Shown: positions 51,292 to 59,782 of the stretch, piece by piece | How the letters are laid out: each line of letters begins with the position of its first letter | Position numbering within the stretch: the first letter of the stretch is position 1 | DNA from: VAZQ01 sp963816745 | GTDB lineage: Bacteria; Pseudomonadota; Alphaproteobacteria; Rhizobiales; Xanthobacteraceae | DNA: 64,000 nucleotides | Direction: 5' to 3' | Assembly (NCBI GenBank): GCA_963816745.1 | Contig: CAWFLQ010000003.1 | Span: forward strand, 1 to 64,000 | Program-made: the position numbers and the translations under genes | Notes under the pieces: model-generated | Databases searched by the model: none | The model's input: only the letters and a program-made list of their open reading frames with translations | What the model was told of the DNA's origin: nothing

Positions 51292-53451
51292 TCAGAACTG
51301 CGCGAGCTGCCGGCGCTCCGCGACCAGACGGCTCGAAATCTTGAAGGCCTGACCCAACGTTCGTATGCCGCGCGCCTCCAACAGGTCCAGCAACTTCACC
51401 CAGATGGCCGCGGTCGCCATGGCGTCGCCGAGCGCGGTATGGCGGCCGGTCACGACGACTCCCAGCCGCTCCGCTGTCGCCATCAGCGAATGGTTGATCG
51501 GCTCGTTACTCAGATAGATGGAAAGCAGGAGTGCATCGAGAACCGGGTTGTTGAACCGGACTCCTGCCTCATCCTGCTTGAGCTCCAGGAAACGCATGTC
51601 GAAGGCGACATTCCACGCAATCAGAACGCCGTCCCCGACGAAATTCCTGAACTGGGGAAGCACGATGCGCGCCGGTGGCTTGTCGCGCGCCATGTCTTCG
51701 GTGATGCCATGAATGCGCACGCTTGATGCCGGGATCGGGCGGCCGGGATTCATCAGCCGCTCGAAAGTCTCTCCGGTGAGGATTCGCCCGTTGACGATGC
51801 GCACCGCGGCGATCGCGATGAGCTCGTCGCCTTCCGACGGCCGGAGCCCGGTGGTTTCGGTGTCGAACACGACGTAGCGCAGCTTCTTGAGCGGCGTATC
51901 GGCGAGCGCCGTGTCGGCGACCTTGAACAGGTCGAAATCGTAATATTCCGGCCGCGGCGCGACCGGCGGCTCGGCGCTGACGATCTGCGGGCGCTCGGGC
52001 AGGCGCAGCGGCAATCGCAGGCAGGCGCCGCCATCGCCCTTCGGCTTGCTCCACAGGTCGCTGCCATGCCGTTCCAGGATCTGCCGGGCCTTGCGGTTGG
52101 CGATCGTGCCTTTGAGCGGCTCATCGAGCCAGGACTCGATTGCCGCGGACGGAATCGGCGCCCCCTCCCAGGCAACCTCCACATAGCCGTAATTCTCTCC
52201 GGGCAGCGCCTCGATGTCGAAGGCCGTTTTGCCCGTGTAGCTCGCCACGGCGCGGATCAGATGCTCGAGCGCGAGTATCAGGGAGTGGCTGTCCGCCTGG
52301 AGCCAGATCGGTATGCCTACCGGTGTCAGCTCGATGCCGCCGTTTTCGGAAAGATGCCGCTGCAGCACCCTGAACAGATCGAGCGAGTGGATGTCGGACA
52401 TCGGCCAGGGGCCGGCGGTGAGCCGCTCATAGCGGCGTGACGCTTCGAGGAAGCGGTCATTGAGGTTCTCGACCTCCTTGGCGATGATCTCCTCGAAGGC
52501 TGTGCGGTCCGCGTCCTTGAGGGCCGGATTGGCGAACAGAGTCTCCGTGGCGGCCCTGAGATTCGCCAGCGGGCGACGCCACTCCACCATCGTCTCGCGC
52601 AGGATGGCGTCGCGCAGCGCCAAGTTCTCGATCTGCTGTCCGATATCGGCGAACGATAGAACGTAGCCGGACGCCGCCCCGGACGGCTGCCGCACGAGGC
52701 TCAAGCGCGTCTCGAGGAGAGTTCCGACATCGACGGTCGCGCAGACGAAGCGATGGCTCTGTTGTTCGCTCACGCGCTCGCCCGCCTCGGCCCCGGTCTT
52801 GCCGCCCGCCTGCCCTGCCTGCTGCAACAACTCGAGCGTCTGCAGGATCGGCTCGCCGGTGAGCAGGCCGAACAACGACCGACCGAGACCCAGCGCATCG
52901 CGCATGTTGAGAATGCGTGCCGCAGCCTGGTTGTAGAGCAGGATGCGGTGCTCCAGATTGCAGACGATAATTCCTTCCGTCAGGTCGAGCAGGATCGCTT
53001 CGAGCCAGCTCTTCTGCTCCTCGGCGCGTTGCGTGGCGCCCACAATCGCCTCTGCGGTCCCGGCGCGCGCCGCCGCGAGCTTCCGCGCCAATTGCTCGAC
53101 GGCACGCGGAAGCCGTTCGAGGGCATGGCGGGGTGGCATCAGCAGCCCGCGATTCTGCTCGGTCAGGGCGAGCGTTTCCGCCTCCCCCGTCAAGACCTGG
53201 ATCGGCCGTACGACCCACACGTGAAGAACCGCCCAGGCCGCCGAGAACAGCAGCAGCATGCCGCCGAAGCTCGCCAACATCAGGTAGCCGATGCGCGGCA
53301 GGTGCTCTTCGATGGGCCCCCTGGCTTGAGTGATCGAGCCCAGCACCACGGCCAAGACCAGGAAGCACGCCCCCGCGAGCGTCCCGAGCACGAGCGGAAC
53401 CAGCACATTCAAGCGCACGGGTGCGACGCCGTTGCGAGCTCGATCATTCAT
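51292..53451 (-). CDS. Membrane HAMP-PAS-pseudokinase fused to a DnaQ-type 3'-5' exonuclease
   Basis: A 719-residue fusion. TM segments lie at ~17-39 and ~55-80 and a HAMP-like region at ~81-130. A PAS domain covers ~148-275 (LEAILLDLTEGIIVCNLEHR). A HisKA-like region at ~278-345 has MVEWRRPLANLRA where HELRTPL is expected, so V289 replaces the phosphorylated His. The following ATPase-like domain (~355-490) lacks clear N and G boxes. Residues ~525-690 are a DEDDh exonuclease with every catalytic residue: D530 and E532 in VVFDTETTGL, D618 in AWNVAFDMRFL, H671 and D676 in RHTALGDAMAT. It overlaps the response regulator gene by 8 nt and is co-transcribed with the hybrid kinase. Substrate and output unknown. 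Confidence 0.9.
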   Translation of the reverse strand: MNDRARNGVAPVRLNVLVPLVLGTLAGACFLVLAVVLGSITQARGPIEEHLPRIGYLMLASFGGMLLLFSAAWAVLHVWVVRPIQVLTGEAETLALTEQNRGLLMPPRHALERLPRAVEQLARKLAAARAGTAEAIVGATQRAEEQKSWLEAILLDLTEGIIVCNLEHRILLYNQAAARILNMRDALGLGRSLFGLLTGEPILQTLELLQQAGQAGGKTGAEAGERVSEQQSHRFVCATVDVGTLLETRLSLVRQPSGAASGYVLSFADIGQQIENLALRDAILRETMVEWRRPLANLRAATETLFANPALKDADRTAFEEIIAKEVENLNDRFLEASRRYERLTAGPWPMSDIHSLDLFRVLQRHLSENGGIELTPVGIPIWLQADSHSLILALEHLIRAVASYTGKTAFDIEALPGENYGYVEVAWEGAPIPSAAIESWLDEPLKGTIANRKARQILERHGSDLWSKPKGDGGACLRLPLRLPERPQIVSAEPPVAPRPEYYDFDLFKVADTALADTPLKKLRYVVFDTETTGLRPSEGDELIAIAAVRIVNGRILTGETFERLMNPGRPIPASSVRIHGITEDMARDKPPARIVLPQFRNFVGDGVLIAWNVAFDMRFLELKQDEAGVRFNNPVLDALLLSIYLSNEPINHSLMATAERLGVVVTGRHTALGDAMATAAIWVKLLDLLEARGIRTLGQAFKISSRLVAERRQLAQF

Positions 53452-53834
53452 CGCGAGGTCCTTCGGCGGGACCGAGCAGCTTCTCGACCTGAGCCACGAC
53501 GTCCTTGGTCGCGAACGGCTTGGTGATGTAGTCGTCGGCGCCCATGGCCATCCCTTTCTCGCGCTCGATGTCGCGGCCCTTGGCCGTGAGCATGATGACG
53601 CGCACGCCCGCCCAACTTGGATTGGCCCGGATGGTCTGGCAGACATCGAAACCGTCGCGCTTGGGCATCATCGCGTCGAGCAACACCAGAATCCGGCGGC
53701 GCCTTGGCGATTTCGTCCAGCGCCTGCTCCCCATCGCGCGCCACCCGGACGTCGTAGCCGGCCTTGGCCATGAGGAACTGCAACGACCGCACAATGTTCG
53801 GCTCGTCGTCGACAATGAGCACGCTGCGGCCCAT
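53444..53834 (-). CDS. Receiver-only response regulator, one frame break
   Basis: After removing one extra T near 53694, a 129-residue CheY-like receiver: MGRSVLIVDDEPNIVRSLQF, then LVLLDAMMPKRDGFDVCQTI. D9/D10, phospho-acceptor D53, T83 (VIMLTAKGRD) and K105 (DDYITKPFATKD) are all present. There is no output domain. The ribosome binding site is GGAGG. Its last 8 nt overlap the exonuclease-fusion gene and the hybrid kinase is in the same operon, so that kinase is the probable partner. CrbR-type partners elsewhere carry a DNA-binding domain; this one does not. Confidence 0.9.
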
Positions 53835-54136
53835 GTTTCCTCCGTTCGCCTCCCGCGCCGGGGCTGGTTCCACAGGTGCGTTGCGCGCCGCCCGGGCGGC
53901 GGAACCCACCGCAAGCCCTCGCGTCGGGCGCGAAGCATTGATGTGAAACTTACCACATTGGCATGTCCGCCGGGATAGCGCGGGACCGCCCCACGGGGAC
54001 GCAGGAGGGGCAGCAGGGACGGAATGGGCACCCCCCGCCCGTCTCCTCCTCTCGGGACACTCGCTTGTGATGGCGTCGCCGGCCAATTCACGGCAAAATG
54101 CCCGGGCCGGACCCGATCATCGGTTATTGGGGCCCC
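53835..54136. other. Divergent region upstream of the response regulator
   Basis: About 300 bases between the minus-strand sensor operon and a plus-strand membrane-protein gene. It should hold the promoters of both. I see no gene and no clear operator. Confidence 0.4.
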
Positions 54137-54505
54137 ATGGAACATATGCGACAGGTCGCGTTCGAAACGGTGCTGCGCGCCTGCGGCTTCGGCTCGCTCG
54201 CCATCTTCTGCATCATGATCGGCTTGTCGTTCGAGCCACGCGTGGCGTTCCAGGCCGGCGGATTTCTGACCACGGCAATGGCATTGATCCTGATTTTCAA
54301 GGCCCGCGAAGCCTTGACCAAGCACTATCGCAAGACCGAGATGTGGCTGTACCTGCCCAAGGAGGTCCGCCCGCCGGAGGCCTATGCCCAATGGGCGAGC
54401 TCGACTGTGCTGCGCGAGACCTATCTCACCTTTGCAAAGTGGACATCCGCAATTTCCATCAGTATGTGGGTGTTGTCGCTGGCCTTCTCGCTGGCCGGAA
54501 TGTGA
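54137..54505 (+). CDS. Membrane protein of unknown function
   Basis: A 122-residue protein from MEHMRQVAFETVLRACGFGS (an upstream ATG at 54098 would add 13 residues). Hydrophobic segments are LAIFCIMIGLSFEPRVAFQA, GGFLTTAMALILIFKA and a C-terminal ISISMWVLSLAFSLAGM, with a basic/aromatic soluble stretch between (TEMWLYLPKEVRPPEAYAQW). It is divergent from the sensor operon. A small soluble-protein gene follows 19 nt downstream. I do not recognise a characterised family. Confidence 0.65.
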   Translation: MEHMRQVAFETVLRACGFGSLAIFCIMIGLSFEPRVAFQAGGFLTTAMALILIFKAREALTKHYRKTEMWLYLPKEVRPPEAYAQWASSTVLRETYLTFAKWTSAISISMWVLSLAFSLAGM

Positions 54506-54524
54506 CCCGCCTCCTGAGACCGGC

Positions 54525-54806
54525 ATGGTTCGAAGAGTTGGACAATTCCTGGCGATGCGCCGTAGGACCGCTCGGCCCGGCCTCACCTTCAAGGCCCGAT
54601 ACGAGGAAGCCGAGCGCCACCGCCTCGCCATCTTGCAGCGGCTGGCCGGACTGAACGATGCGGCGCGGGCACATCCCGCTTATCGGCGCGCATTGACGCT
54701 GCTCAATCAGACGTTCCGCAGGGCGTCCGTCGCCCAACGGCTCGCCACGCTGCAAGCGGCCGAGTGGCTGATCGATGTGCTTGAAAGCCTGACCATGATG
54801 CTTTGA
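54525..54806 (+). CDS. Small helical protein of unknown function
   Basis: A 93-residue basic N-terminus (MVRRVGQFLAMRRRTARPGL) followed by helix-rich sequence (YEEAERHRLAILQRLAGLND, TLLNQTFRRASVAQRLATLQ, AAEWLIDVLESLTMML). No signal peptide or membrane helix. It follows the membrane protein gene closely and ends where a transporter remnant begins, so the 3' end could have been altered by that rearrangement. Confidence 0.5.
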   Translation: MVRRVGQFLAMRRRTARPGLTFKARYEEAERHRLAILQRLAGLNDAARAHPAYRRALTLLNQTFRRASVAQRLATLQAAEWLIDVLESLTMML

Positions 54807-54810
54807 TCGC

Positions 54811-55100
54811 GGCCACGTTCAGATCATCCTGCTCACGATCCTGGTGATCTACGTGACGCTGGTCTACGCCCCGATCGCCGCCTGGCTTGTCGAGCTGTTC
54901 CCGACACGCATCCGCTACAGCGGCCTGTCGCTGCCCTACCATATCGGCAACGGCTGGTTCGGCGGCTTCCTGCCGGCGACGGCATTCGCCATCGTGGCGG
55001 CGACCGGCAACATCTATTCCGGGCTTTGGTACCCGATCGTGGTCGCCAGCATGAGCCTCGTCATCGGCTTCTTGTTTCTGCCGGAGACGAAAGACGTTGA
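54811..55100 (+). pseudogene. C-terminal remnant of an MFS (MHS family) transporter
   Basis: About 95 codons matching the last two helices of the full transporter downstream: VIYVTLVYAPIAAWLVELFP, TRIRYSGLSLPYHIGNGWFG and ATGNIYSGLWYPIVVASMSL. The N-terminal three quarters are absent and no start or ribosome binding site is present. It is a leftover of a second, related transporter gene, followed by a terminator. Confidence 0.8.
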
Positions 55101-55160
55101 ACATCACGCGACATTGACACGCGGGGCGGCACCGTCTGCCGCCCCGCCCTCCCTACTTGC

Positions 55161-55188
55161 GGCCCCGCGCGAGCGGGGCCGTCTTTTT
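55161..55188 (+). terminator. Rho-independent terminator after the transporter remnant
   Basis: GGCCCCGC (55161-55168) pairs with GCGGGGCC (55173-55180), followed by GTCTTTTT. Confidence 0.85.
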
Positions 55189-55200
55189 GATTAGGCTGTT

Positions 55201-55324
55201 CGGCTTACGACTAATTGCGCACCACAATACGGCACGGTTCTGTTCCAGCGCGCGGTGAGAAGAAACGTCGTCAAATCAAAGCAAATCACAAAGTTCCGAC
55301 TTTCGGCCTACGACCACTTGCGCA
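55201..55324 (+). repeat. Pair of 21-bp direct repeats upstream of the MFS gene
   Basis: CGGCTTACGACTAATTGCGCA (55201-55221) recurs as CGGCCTACGACCACTTGCGCA (55304-55324), 18 of 21 identical and 103 bp apart. They could be regulator sites of the MFS gene or traces of the rearrangement. Confidence 0.4.
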
Positions 55325-55423
55325 ATGACGGTTTGCGCGTCGCAACATAAAGCGTCCCAGGGCCAAGGCGTTCGAGACGCGCCACGGACCTGTCGATCAC
55401 TGCGCAACCCAAGGGGACCACCG

Positions 55424-57074
55424 ATGACGACGCTCACACTCACCCGCCCTCGGGCCGAGGGGATGACGGCGGACGAACGCCGGGTCATCTTCGCTTCTTC
55501 GCTCGGCACCGTGTTCGAATGGTACGACTTCTATCTCTACGCCACGCTGGCGCCCTTCTTCGCCGCGCTGTTCTTCCCGCCCGGCAACGACACCGCCGCG
55601 CTGCTCTCGCGCCTTCGCGACCTACGCCGCCGGCTTCCTGGTGCGCCCGTTCGGCGCGCTGATCTTCGGGCGCATCGGCGACCTCGTCGGCCGCAAGTAC
55701 ACCTTCCTGGTCACGATCGTCGTCATGGGCGTCGCGACCTTCGCCGTCGGCCTGCTGCCCACCTTCGCGCAGATCGGCTGGCTCGCGCCGGTCCTGCTGG
55801 TGACGCTGCGCCTGCTGCAGGGCCTCGCGCTCGGCGGCGAGTACGGCGGCGCCGCGACCTACGTCGCCGAGCATGCGCCGGCCGAACGAGCGCGGCTACA
55901 CCACGAGCTTCATCCAGACCACGGCGACGCTCGGCTTCTTCCTGGCGCTGCTGGTGATCGGACTGTGCCGCTGTCTACATCGACGGCGACGACCTTCGCC
56001 GACTGGGGCTGGCGCATTCCGTTCCTGGTGTCGCTGATCCTGCTGGCGTTCTCGGTCTACATCCGGCTCAAGCTCAACGAATCGCCGGTCTTCCAGAAGA
56101 TGAAGGCCGAGGGCAAAGGCTCGAAGGCCCCGCTGACCGAGAGCTTCCTGCGCTACCCCAACAACAAGATACGTGCTGCTTGCGCTCCTCGGCGCCACCG
56201 CCGGCCAGGGCGTCGTCTGGTACACGGGCCAGTTCTATGCGCTGTTCTTCCTGACCATCACGCTCAAGCTCGACTATCTCACGGCCTATGCCCTGATCGG
56301 CGGTCGTCGCTGCTCATCGGCACACCGTTCTTCATCTTCTTCGGCTGGCTGTCGGACCGCATCGGCCGGCTCAAGATCATCCTGGCCGGCTGCGCTGATC
56401 GCGGCGGTGACCTACTTCCCGCTGTTCGGGGCGCTGACGCACTACGCCAACCCGGCGCTGGAGTCGTTCCAGCAGAAGCACCCGATCACGGTCTCCGCCG
56501 ACCAGCGACCTGCAACTTCCACATCTTCGTCGGTCCGTGGTCCAAGTTCAGCGAGTGCGACCGCGCGCAGGACTTCCTCACCAAGGCCGGCCTCTCGTTC
56601 ACGCTCGCGTGGACGCACGCCGGCCAGCCGGTCGTCGGTCGAGATCGGCGCGACCAAGCTGCACGGGCTGGAACTCCGCGAAGTGGACGGCCGCGCTCAC
56701 CGCGCCGGGATATCCGGCAAGCGGCCGACCCCAAGCAAGATCAACTAGTCATGGTCGAGCTGATCCTGGTGATCATGGTGCTCTACGTGACCATGGTCTA
56801 CGGCCCGATCGCGGCCTTCCTGGTGGAAATGTTCCCGACCAGGATCCGCTACACGTCGATGTCGCTGCCCTACCACATCGGCAACGGCTGGTTCGGCGGC
56901 ATGCTGCCGCTGCTCGCGACGGCCGTGGTGGCGGCAACCGGCGATATCTACGCCGGCCTCTGGTACCCGATCGGCGTTGCGGTGATGACGTTGATCGTCG
57001 GTGCGATCTTCCTGCGCGACACCAAGGGTGTCAACATGGTCACCAGTTCCGGGGTCGCGATCCAGAAAACTTGA
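55424..57074 (+). CDS. MFS transporter of the metabolite:H+ symporter (MHS) family, many frame breaks
   Basis: About 550 residues after repair. It begins MTTLTLTRPRAEGMTADERR. MHS hallmarks are SLGTVFEWYDFYLYATLAPF, GRIGDLVGRKYTFLVTIVVM (motif A), RLLQGLALGGEYGGAATYVA, WRIPFLVSLILLAFSVYIRL, FFGWLSDRIGRLKIILAG and the C-terminal TRIRYTSMSLPYHIGNGWFG. The frame breaks at least seven times (near 55612, 55890, 55965, 56168, 56303, 56390, 56508 and 56638). Each segment is well conserved, so I treat these as sequence errors concentrated here, although decay is possible. A truncated relative lies upstream. Substrates of the family are dicarboxylates, betaine/proline or shikimate. Confidence 0.85.
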
Positions 57075-57126
57075 GCGATCGAAACACGCGGGGCGGCACA
57101 ACCTGCCGCTCCGCCGCTATCTCTTC

Positions 57127-57150
57127 AACCCCGCGGAAGCGGGGTTTTTT
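57127..57150 (+). terminator. Rho-independent terminator after the MFS gene
   Basis: AACCCCGC (57127-57134) pairs with GCGGGGTT (57139-57146) around GGAA, followed by a T run through 57150. Confidence 0.9.
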
Positions 57151-57489
57151 CTTGCGTTCGATCGCTTGCGCCAATGCAACCGCGACTGCCCGCGGCCGAA
57201 TTCCACTTTCGTTGACCGCCTATGTTATCGAGGCCGGACGATTTCGACGGGCGACGCAGCACCTGTCCCGCCCCGAAACCGATCCGGCCAAGATCATGAT
57301 AGTGAGCACTAATACGTAACGGACGAATGACCCACCCGCCGGTGTTGCGGCGATGCGGCACTGACCGCAAATTTTCGTCAAATGACTCTGTTGCCTTGCA
57401 ATCACGAGCAGAATTGCTAGCCTGTGGGCGTAACCCCACATGCTGGTCACTGGGGGAGTACCTGTCGGGGTGACCACGGGTCCTGGTAC
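57151..57489 (+). promoter_or_regulatory. Long 5' region of the coiled-coil gene with alternative hairpins
   Basis: About 340 bases without a supported gene. Near its end several perfect stems overlap: GTGGG/CCCAC (57424-57428 with 57435-57439), CCCCA/TGGGG (57434-57438 with 57451-57455) and GGTCAC/GTGACC (57445-57450 with 57470-57475). They cannot all form together. This may be a regulatory leader or only GC-rich coincidence. No ribosome binding site is clear before the ATG at 57490. Confidence 0.35.
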
Positions 57490-58410
57490 ATGAGTGAACC
57501 GATCATCTATTTGGGGATCGGGTTTCTCGTCGCGATCGTCCTCGTGTTGATCGCCAAAGCGCTCGTGCATTCGCGCATGGGGCGCTTCGCCATGAAACGT
57601 CTCGAAGCCGCGGCGCCCAAGCTGATGGCGGACATCGAGGCCGACATGGGCCAGCTTCACGCTCAAATCGCCATGGCGACGCGCCGGCTCGAGACCGGCG
57701 TCGAGCAGATGCGCTCGAAGGCGACCAGCCAGCTTTCCGAGATCGGCAAGACGAGCGAAACCATCGCCCGGCTCAAGGCCGAGCTCGGCGACAGGACGAC
57801 GGCTGTGCAGACGCTCGTGGCCAAAGAACGCGCGCTCGACGAGCGGCTGCACCGCACCGAGGCCGAGCTCGCGCTCAAGACCGGCGCGCTGCAGGAAGTC
57901 GAGCGCAAGCTCACCAACGAGAAGGCCGAGCTCGACGATCTCCTGGCCTTCATCGACGCGCGCGACAAGCTGGCCGACGCCGACAACCGCCATGCCGCGG
58001 CGATCGCAAGCCTCAAGGCGGAGAATGCTTCGCTCGAGGAGCAGCTCGGCCAATCGTTCGACGACTACACCAAGCTCGAGCACGAGATGGTGACTTTGAA
58101 GCGCCAGGTCGAGGCGACCTGGGCGTCCGAGCGCATGGCCAACGCCGTGCTGCGCGAACGCATCAACGACGTCGCCGGCGAAGTCGTACGCGTTGCGCAC
58201 GCGCTCGAAGGATTGGGCTCGCCGATCGACACCATGCTCGCAGGCAAGGCCGATGAATTGGAGGCGGCAATCGGCCGGCCCTCTCCGAACGGAGGAAACG
58301 GACACGCCCCGATCAGCAATGGAGGAGACGACACGAAAGGCTCGCTCGCCCGCCGCATTCGCTCGTTACAGAAGCGATCGGCGCGAGTGGCCTCCAGCGG
58401 AGGAACCTAG
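57490..58410 (+). CDS. Membrane-anchored long coiled-coil protein
   Basis: A 306-residue protein. One N-terminal membrane helix (IIYLGIGFLVAIVLVLIAKA) is followed by ~220 residues of nearly continuous coiled coil (LKAELGDRTTAVQTLVAKER, NEKAELDDLLAFIDARDKLA, ASLEEQLGQSFDDYTKLEHE) and a disordered Gly/Asn/Ser-rich, then basic, C-terminus (RRIRSLQKRSARVASSGG). It is 59 nt upstream of mipZ. The architecture suits a membrane-tethered scaffold, and its place beside mipZ suggests a role in cell-pole or division organisation. This is inference only. Confidence 0.75.
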   Translation: MSEPIIYLGIGFLVAIVLVLIAKALVHSRMGRFAMKRLEAAAPKLMADIEADMGQLHAQIAMATRRLETGVEQMRSKATSQLSEIGKTSETIARLKAELGDRTTAVQTLVAKERALDERLHRTEAELALKTGALQEVERKLTNEKAELDDLLAFIDARDKLADADNRHAAAIASLKAENASLEEQLGQSFDDYTKLEHEMVTLKRQVEATWASERMANAVLRERINDVAGEVVRVAHALEGLGSPIDTMLAGKADELEAAIGRPSPNGGNGHAPISNGGDDTKGSLARRIRSLQKRSARVASSGGT

Positions 58411-58469
58411 CCCCCAACAAAATCAGTCTGCCGCCTTGAAAGTGAAGAGGACGATCTTGAGGTAAGGTT

Positions 58470-59393
58470 ATGTTGGTGCAGGCGAGCAGGAGGCGGCCCG
58501 CAGCGGCGCACGTCGTAGTGCTCGGCAACGAAAAGGGCGGCGCGGGAAAATCCACCATCGCCATGCACATCGCCGTCGCCCTGATGAGTTTCGGGCAACG
58601 GGTGGCCACGATCGACCTCGACCTGCGGCAGCGCAGCCTCACGCACTACATCGACAACAGGCGCAACTGGGCACAGCACTCGGGCAGCGCGCTGTCTCTC
58701 CCGATCCACTATTGCGTGCCGCGCGGATCGACTCAGAAGCTCGACGACAACGAGGCCATCGAGTTCACCGGCTTCGTCGACGCGCTTACCGCGGTCGAGC
58801 AGACCAACGATTTCATCGTCATCGATACCGCCGGGAGCGACAGCCACCTGACGCGGCTCGCCCACTCGATGGCCGACACGCTGATCACGCCGCTCAACGA
58901 CAGCTTCGTGGACTTCGCCGTGCTCGGCACCGTCGATCCCGCGACCTATGCCGTCACCGGCGAAAGCCACTACGGCAAGATGGTGCGCGAGGCCCGCCAG
59001 CAGCGCCGCCTCGTCGACGGCGTCCTGATGGATTGGGTGGTGCTGCGCAATCGGCTGTCGATGCTGGATTCACGCAACAATCGCCGCGTCGTCCAGGTCC
59101 TGGGCGAGCTCTCGGCGCGGCTCGGCTTCCGCAGCACCGACGCGCTGGCGGAGCGCGTGATCTACCGCGAATTCTTTCCGCGCGGGCTGACCGCGCTCGA
59201 CGATCTCGACGAGAAGACGCTCGGCACCCGTCCGGGCCTCGCCCATGCGACGGCCCGGCAGGAATTGATGGTGCTGATGCAGACCCTCAAATTGCCACTC
59301 AACGAGCGCGGCCAGCAAAAGGCGGCGGCGCTTGCGGAATGGATGGCCGCGCGGGTCAAACCGCTCGAGCTCGACGACGTCGTCGCGGAGTGA
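58470..59393 (+). CDS. mipZ: Division-plane positioning ATPase MipZ
   Basis: A 307-residue ParA/MinD-family ATPase. The deviant Walker A is VLGNEKGGAGKSTIAMHIAV (with the signature Lys). Switch and binding motifs include ATIDLDLRQRSLTHYI, DFIVIDTAGSDSHLTRL, TLITPLNDSFVDFAVLGTVD and DWVVLRNRLSMLDSRNNRRV, all characteristic of MipZ rather than ordinary ParA. In Caulobacter it forms a gradient from ParB at the poles and inhibits FtsZ, placing the division site. It follows the coiled-coil protein gene and ends at a strong terminator. Confidence 0.94.
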   Translation: MLVQASRRRPAAAHVVVLGNEKGGAGKSTIAMHIAVALMSFGQRVATIDLDLRQRSLTHYIDNRRNWAQHSGSALSLPIHYCVPRGSTQKLDDNEAIEFTGFVDALTAVEQTNDFIVIDTAGSDSHLTRLAHSMADTLITPLNDSFVDFAVLGTVDPATYAVTGESHYGKMVREARQQRRLVDGVLMDWVVLRNRLSMLDSRNNRRVVQVLGELSARLGFRSTDALAERVIYREFFPRGLTALDDLDEKTLGTRPGLAHATARQELMVLMQTLKLPLNERGQQKAAALAEWMAARVKPLELDDVVAE

Positions 59394-59420
59394 TCGCCGC
59401 CAAACCGTGAGCCTGAATCC

Positions 59421-59456
59421 GAAGCCCCGGCGAACTTACGCTGCCGGGGCTTCTTC
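59421..59456 (+). terminator. Rho-independent terminator after mipZ
   Basis: GAAGCCCCGGC (59421-59431) pairs perfectly with GCCGGGGCTTC (59443-59453), followed by TTC. The 11-bp stem begins 28 nt after the mipZ stop. Confidence 0.85.
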
Positions 59457-59782
59457 ATGCCGCGTATCGCAGGGGGGCTGGGAGGGACGCGACACTGTCG
59501 GAAATCTAGGTATGGAACCGCCAGAAACAAGCGGGCGACTGCTTCAAAATCGCGCCGGGGTCGTTATCTGACGAAAGTTGTATTCGGTCCGGTGGGATTT
59601 TGGGAACGGAGCCGGCCTATCTTCCGATCGATGCTTGCAAAGCGGTGGAACCCATGGCCCAGACAGTTCGTGAGAGGGCGCGGATACGTCAGGGTCGCGA
59701 GGAAGGCCGCGCGACCGAGGATGATATCGCGCGGGCGCGGCTCGGACCGCGGGGCCAAGAGGGAGCTCAGGATACGGCGAAA
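59457..59782. other. Intergenic region between mipZ and a small gene
   Basis: About 330 bases. A frame open from 59654 (MAQTVRERARIRQGREEGRA) joins the small gene downstream without a stop, so that gene could start earlier. Otherwise I see nothing. Confidence 0.35.
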
